From Harmonia axyridis (taxonomy: Eukaryota; Arthropoda; Insecta; Coleoptera; Coccinellidae), in NCBI RefSeq assembly GCF_914767665.1, contig NC_059504.1, positions 23,352,001-23,416,000 on the forward strand: a stretch of 64,000 nucleotides of DNA. The letters run 5' to 3'. The notes beneath the pieces are model-generated. The model saw nothing but the letters and a program-made list of their open reading frames with translations. It was not told where the DNA came from and searched no databases. Each line of letters starts with the position of its first letter. Within the stretch, counting starts at the first letter, position 1. This document shows, one piece after another, positions 57,101 through 64,000 of this stretch. Both the position numbers and the translations under genes were made by a program.

Positions 57101-60100
57101 ATCTTTCCCATTAAAGATAGATCTCAAAGTAAGTATTTTTTTTTTAAATTCATTTGAACAATTGAATCCAGAATATTTATAATTTGATATTTCTGAAATG
57201 ACAATTTACAGATCCATTTGATGACTCAACATTACTTGGTATATATTTGTGACGTATGCAAAAAGCCTTTTGCTGAAGCAAGAATTCTTAAACGTCATAT
57301 GAAAATTCATCTTGATAAAAAACCACATGAATGCGATGAATGTGGGATGTCATTTGCAGAGAGTTCAAATCTCAACAAGCATAAAAAGAAACACACTGGG
57401 GAACTGAGAAACATTGTGGGAAAGCCTCATTTATGTTCTGTGTGTGGAAGAGCTTTCAAATGGGCATCTAGCTTGTCCAAACATATGAAATATCATACAG
57501 GGCACAAACTTTTATCATGTGAATATTGTGGAAGGCAATATGTTGAGGTAAATATTATGAATGGTTGGATTTTCATCCAATTATTTAATAATTATTCAAT
57601 AATAGTATGGTATGGATATATAATATGTGAGTGATTTTGTTTTGGCGTTATATAATTTTGGCCGTGTGAATACTTCTAGTTTTGTGCCAAATAATCGTTA
57701 TTTGCGGAAAGTGTTGATTTTCTTCTTTCATTCGAAGAGCTCTGAAAATTTTACGGAAATGTTGCACGGTATTATAAAATATGGTTGACCGTCGCGTCGG
57801 TTGAGTTCAACCGAGCGTCAATTACCAAAATGTGTATTATAAACGTCAAACCAAAGGTTGAGCTCGGACTTAACTGGAAGTTGACCCAACTTGTGGAAGG
57901 AGTAGAGGTTTTGCCTCGAACCGAAGGTTCCTTTGAGGTAGATAAGAATATAACCTTGCATTCCATGTTTATTGTTCATGTCTAGATGAGGTCTAGAAAC
58001 TAAAAATTAACAAAACAATAACAAGTCCATTGATTTGAGTGTTAGAGTGAAATTTCTTTTCAATGCTAGTGTTTATTTGGTGTTCAATATTCAATATAGA
58101 TTATATAGAATTATCAGTTTTTTCTTTTTCTTTCTGTGTTCGGACTAGAACTGTCAAGGAAAAACTATTAAAATTGAACGAGCAGTGTAGCCAACCTTAA
58201 CAAATCGGCCATAACCGATTGCTGTATAACCGCCACAAAAAATATCTTTATAATATCCGCTCCGTTTCAACCGTCGGTTTAATCTAAATTATGGTTGGGC
58301 GACCGTCGGTTCCTACTTTATAAAACCTGCTCTAAGTGAAACAACGTGCCGTAATTGGTTCCGAAGCTTCAAAGACGTTGATTTTCATTTGGTGTAATCA
58401 GTTGATTCAAAATCTGCATAAACTTCAGAAAATATTGGAACTCTACCTGTTGCAACATATACTCCGGACAGGGGCGCTTACAGAATTTCTTCAAGAGGGG
58501 GGGGAGGGAGGTGCGCAGTACCGAATTCACATGAAAGTTATGCAGAAGAAAGTATTTCTTTTCATTTTTCAGCATGCATCATCGCTCAAGGAGGGCGGGG
58601 GGGACTTTCGCATGCCACCGCTCCTCAATATGAAACTGACTCATGAGAGATTCTCTTTCTCGCTAAAATGCCTTAAAACATATTTGAGAACTTCTGCAGG
58701 TCAGAAGAGACTGAATGGATTGGCTAATGTCATCTCTATGACATTAGCGCTAATTTTTATTTCTCTTCTTTCAATTTTTATTTCTCTAAATAATCATTGA
58801 ACACGAGAAAGGCATTGATTTATTTACATGAAAAATCTTAAGGGTCAAATCTTTTTGTGATAGGAGTCAGATTATAAATTTTTTATGAAATTATTTTTGT
58901 TCATTATTTCTTGAGTTGAGTTCTACTTCCAGAAGTATCAAATATTATACAATGAATAAATCTGTTAAATTGAGACCTGGTTCAAACCGATTTATCAATA
59001 TGATTAATCCGTTGTTTTTATTAACAAAGTAAATCATGTGATCTTTTAGGTCGAATGTTTCTGATATATAAATAATGCTATTGTACAATTATTGGTCGCA
59101 AATTCCGCAATATTTTTCTAAAGCTCAAGTCAACAGACAACAATTCTCGATCAAGATGTCAAAGCGGTTTGATTAATAATAAAAACTGAAACACACATAA
59201 GTTCGTTGAAATTTAAGTAACCTAATTTTATTTTATATCAAAAACAATTTTCTACTGAATTTTTCAGGCAAGAAGTTTGCGTATACACATAAGGTCACAT
59301 ACAGGAGAAAGACCATATGTGTGTGATGTTTGTGAAAAGAGTTTCACTCAACAATGCAATTTAGAGAAACATCTCAGAGTACACACAGGAGAAAAACCAT
59401 ATACTTGTCCAGTATGTAATAAAGGGTGAGATTGATTTTTTATATTATCTTTTCAGATTCAAACATATTAATAAATTTTTTTTTATGGTTTTCAATGCAA
59501 TATCTGCAGCTCATACGTGGTTTTGCACCTATATGAATAACGATCGCGGATAAATATCGGAGTTCTGCATGTAGTCATCTTTATGGTCTAGTTAGTAGTT
59601 CTTTTTACCGAGCCACTGGTCATTAGGCTATTCAAAGCAGGGCCGCCGCTAGATATTTTGGCGCCCTGCAAAATCAAATTCCGCCGCCCTGATTTGCCTA
59701 ATTTATCTGATTTTTTTTAAGGAACCTATGTTATTCCTCATAAACATCTCTTTAATTTCATTTAAATCGTATTTTAACTTAAAATCATCTTCTAAAATTA
59801 ATCAAAAGATGTTTTGTCGATTTTTTTATGACAATTTCAGCTATATGCCCTACCTGGGGTAAAAACTCAACAGTTCATGAGTTTAGAGACGTATCTAGGA
59901 CGTGTCAAAGATGGCACTTGGCACGGGCGCACCAAGGTCCGCAGTCGAAAGAAAAAATAAGGCGAAATAATTCAAATGAATCACAACTCGGTTTTCATAG
60001 AGTTATATACGCCTCGCAACGAGCGATGCCGAGGAATCTGGAAACATTAAATTATTGCGCACCAAGCCTATAATAATTACAATAATATCAACAAAAGTTT

Positions 60101-61143
60101 GAGTTGAAAAATAATATTTTTTTGCGCTTCATCAAGCTTCTCGGTATTTCTTCGACAAATGATACCATCTATTTTTCTTTTTCTAATAGTATTGGATTTT
60201 TTTATGAACTCTGTATCGAGTTCAGTAATCACTTACTAAGCATCTTCATCTAGTACCTAACCTAATTCTGCTAGGAATTCCGTTTGAACTTGTCGGTTTC
60301 TTCAGAATATAGATTTCAGAAATCATCAATTTTAAAATTATTTTCCCTGTGTATTTGCATTTTTGTCTTCTGATAGGGTTTTACGAAACAAGAACTGCAT
60401 TGGGCGGTTTAACCAAAGATTTCCAAATGTGTAAAGATGTTAAGGGTATCACAAAAATTTTGTTCACACTTTTCAACATTATATTTTCAATTCAAACACA
60501 AGAAAATGACCTTACTAAGCGAAAAACTTATACAACTGCACGATGTCAAAAAATATACTTCGGAAATGAGCCTACTGCGTATTTTAGGGCATTATGCTGG
60601 TCGGTTAGCTGAAGAAGATTATGAAAGAGTGTTCAAAAGATCCTGACGCCAAGTTAGTTTTTCTCTTTGACTTTTCCCATTTTCATTGTTTTCATGTGTA
60701 ACAATTATTATTGGTGAATAAAGTTATTATTATTGTCATAATATTAGTAGAATTAGATTGTTACATACTTCAGTTGAAGATTTTCAAATTTTGATTGTAT
60801 ATTTCAGATTCACTCAATCTGGGTACGTGAGTATTCATATGCGTACTCACACTGGAGAAAGACCATACGTATGCCAAACTTGTGGAAAAGCTTTCGCTGG
60901 TTCCAATACATTAACAATTCATCAGAGAATTCATACTGGCGAAAAACCATATAAGTGTCAATATTGTGAGAAAGCGTTCAACAGGCAAGAAACACTGGTT
61001 ATTCACATAAGATCTCATACAGGAGACAAACCACATGTTTGCGAAGTATGCCATAGAGGATTCACATCTTCAGGACATCTTTCAGGGCATATGAGGACAC
61101 ACTCTGGGGAAAAACCTCATGCCTGTGAAATATGCGGTAAAAA
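51106..61143 (+). CDS. ZAD and multi-C2H2 zinc-finger protein (3' end outside window)
   Basis: Likely a DNA-binding nuclear protein of the arthropod ZAD family, in which the ZAD dimerises and C2H2 arrays bind DNA. Seven exons fit in phase: 51106-51243, 52495-52629, 52717-52938, 56982-57128, 57212-57547, 59268-59425 and 60808-61143, giving 490 residues so far. Exons 1-2 encode the ZAD: ICRTC, then LICVQCVLQCSRAYTFKQLC. Exon 3 is acidic and Gln-rich (SSQEIEQTQQINF). Exons 4-7 hold ten complete C2H2 fingers and the start of an eleventh (ACEICGKK). Several fingers are joined by TGEKP/TGERP linkers. Three introns interrupt a finger; the exon 6 and exon 7 donors both cut after the CxK of a finger in phase 2, so at least one more exon lies to the right. 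The ATG at 51106 is preferred over the GTG-led extension at 51076. The specific gene is not recognised. Confidence 0.88.
51571..51669. repeat. Perfect 47-bp inverted repeat with 5-nt loop
   Basis: The left arm 51571-51617 (begins TGAAGAATATTGAAAAATG) and right arm 51623-51669 are exact reverse complements separated by TGAAC. It lies in ZAD-ZNF intron 1. RNA from either strand would form a 47-bp hairpin. Confidence 0.93.
53370..53620. repeat. Dispersed repeat in ZAD-ZNF intron 3 (copy at 18190-18440)
   Basis: See the nesd intron copy. This one adds ATTTCGAAG repeats and ends at AAGAAGTTTTCATTCCTGAAT. Confidence 0.7.
53632..54193. repeat. Small satellite block with inverted half
   Basis: Direct units of about 130 bp start near 53634, 53773 and 53897, each with GAATCGT.ATTC, TATGTGAT, ACC.AAAAAATC and CGACTCGCA. 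From about 53985 the same unit appears inverted (TGCGAGTCGATTTTTTTGTG, CACATCGGAATGACGATTTC), again at least twice. The block is thus a large imperfect palindrome made of satellite-like units. Confidence 0.8.
54310..54800. other. Intronic block, possible decayed element
   Basis: Contains two GTGACTTTGCC strings and an inverted pair (TTGCCAACGGA against TCCGTAAAGTTGGCAA) at 54354-54421, plus a 60-codon frame starting MANGTSKYIKQ at 54587. No domain is recognised. Confidence 0.3.
55501..55600. repeat. Dispersed repeat (copy at 14221-14328)
   Basis: Shares AATTTGGCATAGATA, CAAAGTTTTCAT, ATATGCTCATTTTGA and ACAGGGTGATATTTTTTCTGG with the copy upstream of nesd. Confidence 0.75.
55625..56441. mobile_element. 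hAT nonautonomous element, 817 bp, 8-bp target duplication
   Basis: Ends CAGCCATACTCAAC and GTTGAGTATGGCTG, flanked by CTCTAGAC on both sides (55617-55624 and 56442-56449). CGGGCCGCAT follows both ends inside. The interior carries a fragment (about 55810-55905) of the form ATCAAAATCGATTCAGTGG ... ACAGACAGGCAGATTACG ... ATATTAGTAGGGA, which looks like the 3' end of an RTE-type retroelement. No transposase. Confidence 0.92.
57768..58332. repeat. Candidate MITE, ~28-bp imperfect terminal inverted repeats
   Basis: Left end GGTATTATAAAATATGG followed by TGACCGTCG. The right end, reverse-complemented, is GGTTTTATAAAGTAGG followed by AACCGACGGTCG. GTCGGTT-rich short inverted repeats line both ends. 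No clear target duplication. Lies in ZAD-ZNF intron 5. Confidence 0.5.
58450..58800 (+). pseudogene. hAT transposase C-terminal relic
   Basis: After G-rich filler (GGGCGCTTACAGAATTTCTT) the frame ends with SLKCLKTYLRTSAGQKRLNG, matching the conserved C-terminal dimerisation motif of hAT transposases (LK.YLR.TM.Q.RL..LA). The rest of the transposase is missing. Confidence 0.5.
59638..60070. repeat. hAT-like repeat fragment
   Basis: Starts CAGGGCCGCCGCTAG followed by GCGCCCTGCAAAATC and CCGCCGCCCTG, a style common at ends of insect hAT elements. A right end was not found, so the limits are approximate. In ZAD-ZNF intron 6. Confidence 0.4.
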
Positions 61144-61164
61144 GTGAGTTTTATTTCATTCTGA

Positions 61165-61285
61165 ACCCAGGGGTGTAGATTTTTTTTCCTGGAGGTGGCA
61201 ATTGAAAAAAAATTGTCAGGTACACATCAATTATTTTAACAAAAACAAATACTTATAAAACGTACATACACAACAAAGAATATTA
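61165..61285. repeat. Dispersed repeat (copy at 20580-20720)
   Basis: Same-strand similarity to the nesd intron 2 copy, ending at ACACAACAAAGAA. Confidence 0.75.
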
Positions 61286-61289
61286 TAAT

Positions 61290-61745
61290 AGTGTATTCTA
61301 AAACAAGTTGCAGAATGGGCTCCTATTCCAACATGAATGCGAAATTCGAACGCATGAGTGTTGGAATTGCCTTCTGTAACGAGTATTAGACGATATTTCC
61401 TCTATTTCAGTCAAGTTTTGTGAAATATTGTCGAAATTCAATGAAAAATTCAGATTATACGTCCTAGTGACATTTATATTGTATCTTGGCAGTTGGTGTG
61501 ACTTACGAAAATTGACAGATTATGGAATTTGAATCGTTCGTTTCGAATTTTGAAATAATTAATTTATAATTACGCTTTAAATTCGTTAATTATGTCTGAC
61601 AAAATCGATTTAACACCAACAGCATTAAGCGAAATTGCAAAAAATGTCGCAAATCATTTCACTAAATCCAAATTATATCATCTTGACATCTTAGGAAGTC
61701 AGTGTAGACAACCACAAAACGAAAAATATAACTAAATATTCTCCT
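61290..61745. repeat. Dispersed repeat, inverted copy of 14905-15430
   Basis: Reverse-complement similarity over about 440 bp. Begins at ACAAGTTGCAGAATGGGCTC and ends at GACAACCACAAAACGAAAAA. Noncoding. Confidence 0.75.
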
Positions 61746-63024
61746 CCTGTCGAAAATTCTATGTAAATGGAATGCAATTATCGAAAATTACAGCGATAAT
61801 TGCATTGTAGGCAGCGAAATGGCGCTGCGATTATTGTTTTGTTCATAAATGCATAGTTTCTATGCATCTTACACAGTTCGAATCTATGGCATCTATGGAA
61901 TCCATGTTACTTTGACAAGTTTATTCGGGAAATATTCCCCAGAATTACACTCGTGCATCAAAATGACCGGATAATTTCGCATTCCAGCGTGTTTTCTTTG
62001 AAACCTCTTCACTCGACGTAGTTCGCGAGTCACCACTCGAGCTGCGCTCTCGTGATGTTTCGCGAACTACATCTCGTGAATCGGTGTATAATCGAATATT
62101 GTCTATGCTCTTGTGATATTACAACTGATTCGTTTGTTCTTACCTTATATGATCCTCTACAACATACAAAAATACATGGCCAATTCAAAACGGATGTTTT
62201 CATAAATTAATTGCAATTTGAATGAACCACATTTGATTTTACAACACAGCTCAGATAATTTTCCAATGCGTATAACTCAGTTCACTTCTTTGACAACTCC
62301 AGTATTCAAATTGTGTGACGAGAATGATACAAAAAACTGAAAACATGGGATAAGTGTATACTGACGACGAATGCAAAAATCACATATGGCAAAACAAGGG
62401 GCGACAAACTAATAGATAAGGGAAAATAATAAACCTCGGACGCAGACGTGCTTATAGTACAATGAAAGTAAACATCTTGAAGCGATTGCAGCAGCCGTCT
62501 TAGAATCCGGAGTCTTTACTCTAGTTCATTTTTGAACAAGCATCATTGAAAATTTTATAATTTGTATTTTTGGAAATATGTAGAAGCTTCTTGTTTCGGA
62601 AAAGATTGATTATATCGCTTCCATACTTTTCGAGTAGAGTAGCTTTATTTTTTTTTGTTAGGACGATAATCGCCCTTTATTTGGTCCATCAACTCGTTAA
62701 ACGTGAACTGGCATTCTCCATCACTATTCCCAAGACAGCAGTAGACATTTTCCATTGATGTTTCAACATCATTGGCGAATGGACCATTTTTCTCATCTGT
62801 AGTCCATACTCATCACTACGTTCTTATGCTCTTTCTGAAGCCATTTTTCAACACTACTTGTAATATAATATAAACGAACTTGTTGAATTGTGTTCTTGCA
62901 CAATTCAACTCGGCATTTCCTCTGGCAGTCAACATTTGGCGGAAGGGGTTTTCGGTGAGGAAGGGCGGGAGGACCCCCTCGTGGTGAATACTTTCATTTT
63001 TGGTGCTGAAAACAAGTAGGCTTA

Positions 63025-63527
63025 GGGCCAGTTTCATAATCCATGCTAAAGAGCATATATGGTAAAGACTGTTTCATTAGGAAGTCGCCTTCAAATGAAG
63101 CTTGAAAGTGGTTTCATGAACATATTGCTACCGTCTTTTAGAGAAAGCTTTCTTTTATTCGTAAGTGTTAAATTTTCTAGGGTAATGTTTCATGAAAATT
63201 AAAATTTGGTTGAATTGAAATTTCGTGTAAAGTCACTGAAAGTCCTTAATTTCAAATATGATAATTTCAACAAAAAAAGTTTGTGTGGTAGGGGAAACCG
63301 TGTGATGGAAATGACACAAAAGAATGAGGTTATGTTTTGTAATCATAAAGCATGCGCTTGAAGAAAAGGATCCGTTTCTTGCCATAAAGGGCCAATATCG
63401 ATACTTTATGAGGAAGAACACTTCAAACCATCTTCAAACCTCAAAATTGGTTTATGAAAAACGTTTAATTTGTAAAGGAGATTTCTCACGGAAAACGAGA
63501 CTTTACTCTTGTTCATGAAACAGGCCC
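63025..63527. repeat. MITE, TA-flanked, ends GGGCC-GTTTCAT
   Basis: Left end GGGCCAGTTTCATAA and right end TTCATGAAACAGGCC(C), flanked by TA at 63023-63024 and 63528-63529. Internal GTTTCATGAA strings occur near 63112 and 63187. The superfamily is uncertain: Tc1/mariner by TA, though GGGCC ends also occur in PIF/Harbinger relatives. Confidence 0.65.
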
Positions 63528-64000
63528 TACGACGGTCTGCCTTATTTTCCCAATATCTTCATTGAAATCGATGTAAAAAAATTAACCAAATTTCAAGAAG
63601 TGATTTTGAAATACTTTTTCTGAACTGATAATGGCTCAAGGTTTATACCCGTTTGGATTGTATTGGAAGAAAAACTTATTGAGGAAATGACATGTCATTA
63701 ATAATAAATTAAAGTTTCGGAGTGTAAATGTATTTTTGTGTAATTTTTTTCTGGGTCGAGAGAATGCCATATGAGCACGGACAAATTCAAGTTTTGTGCT
63801 GGCATCCTCCCGACCATATTTTGTACTTTCTCCCACATATGAAGGAATGAATAAATATTATTATTATTATATAATTCTGAATAAATGTATCTGTTAGAAA
63901 AAGAAAAAAAGGAAGAAAAAAAAAAGTGTTTTTTTTGCAGAGACATATAAAATACGCCAATTTTCAACTATCGTTTTAGCCAGAACGGTTTAACGGACAA

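Larger units (their letters stand above)
61144..64000 (+). other. Right-hand intron of the ZAD-ZNF gene
   Basis: Starts with donor GTGAGT after ICGKK. No further zinc-finger exon was recognised to the window end. It holds the three repeats listed separately and a GC-richer hairpin at 62017-62076 (GACGTAGTTCGCGA against TCGCGAACTACATC). Confidence 0.5.

Noticed and set aside
60349..60646. Overlapping 69- and 87-codon frames in ZAD-ZNF intron 6
   Set aside because: Protein-like text (LLRILGHYAGRLAEEDYERV) is noted, but no family, no splice sites and no counterpart; left as possible transposon debris.

Overview
The window is nuclear DNA of an insect. ZAD-type zinc-finger genes and a nessun dorma/SHCBP1 gene point to arthropods, and the AT-rich base composition, short-exon genes and dense mixture of piggyBac, mariner, hAT, jockey-like, CR1-like and Penelope-like DNA fit an insect. 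A beetle is my best guess, but that is inference only.

Layout, left to right. (1) 1-13.5 kb is gene-rich: Ssu72 (minus, three exons), a decayed THAP/HTH_Tnp_4 gene (plus), Mcm3 (plus, two exons, with a duplicated 3' flank) and Pdss1 (minus, one exon). (2) 15.7-23.5 kb is one gene, nessun dorma/SHCBP1 (plus, four exons). Its two 3-kb introns hold repeats, among them a hairpin with a hammerhead-like core and a decayed Gypsy-type gag. (3) 24.3-43.4 kb is a U1 snRNA locus. A unit of about 2.4 kb carrying two head-to-head U1 genes is duplicated in tandem, giving four U1 copies. The first unit was then hit by a 5'-truncated jockey-like retrotransposon inside one U1 gene (11-bp target duplication) and by a piggyBac element at a TTAA. 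The piggyBac itself contains a CR1-like element, a second retroelement that in turn holds a third one on the minus strand, and a hAT MITE. The second unit preserves both pre-insertion sites. (4) 45.7-46.1 kb is a dead mariner. (5) 47.3-49.7 kb is noisette/SF3A3 (minus, three exons). (6) 51.1 kb to the right edge is a ZAD-C2H2 zinc-finger gene (plus, seven exons seen, 3' end outside the window). Its introns hold a perfect 47-bp inverted repeat, a small inverted satellite block, an 817-bp hAT element and other MITEs.

Functionally the host genes are unlinked housekeeping functions: replication (Mcm3), transcription termination and CTD phosphatase (Ssu72), splicing (U1 RNAs and SF3A3), ubiquinone side-chain synthesis (Pdss1), cytokinesis (nessun dorma) and a putative DNA-binding regulator (ZAD-ZNF). 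Exon coordinates come from reading GT/AG sites and phase by eye and by homology to remembered family sequences. No alignment was run.
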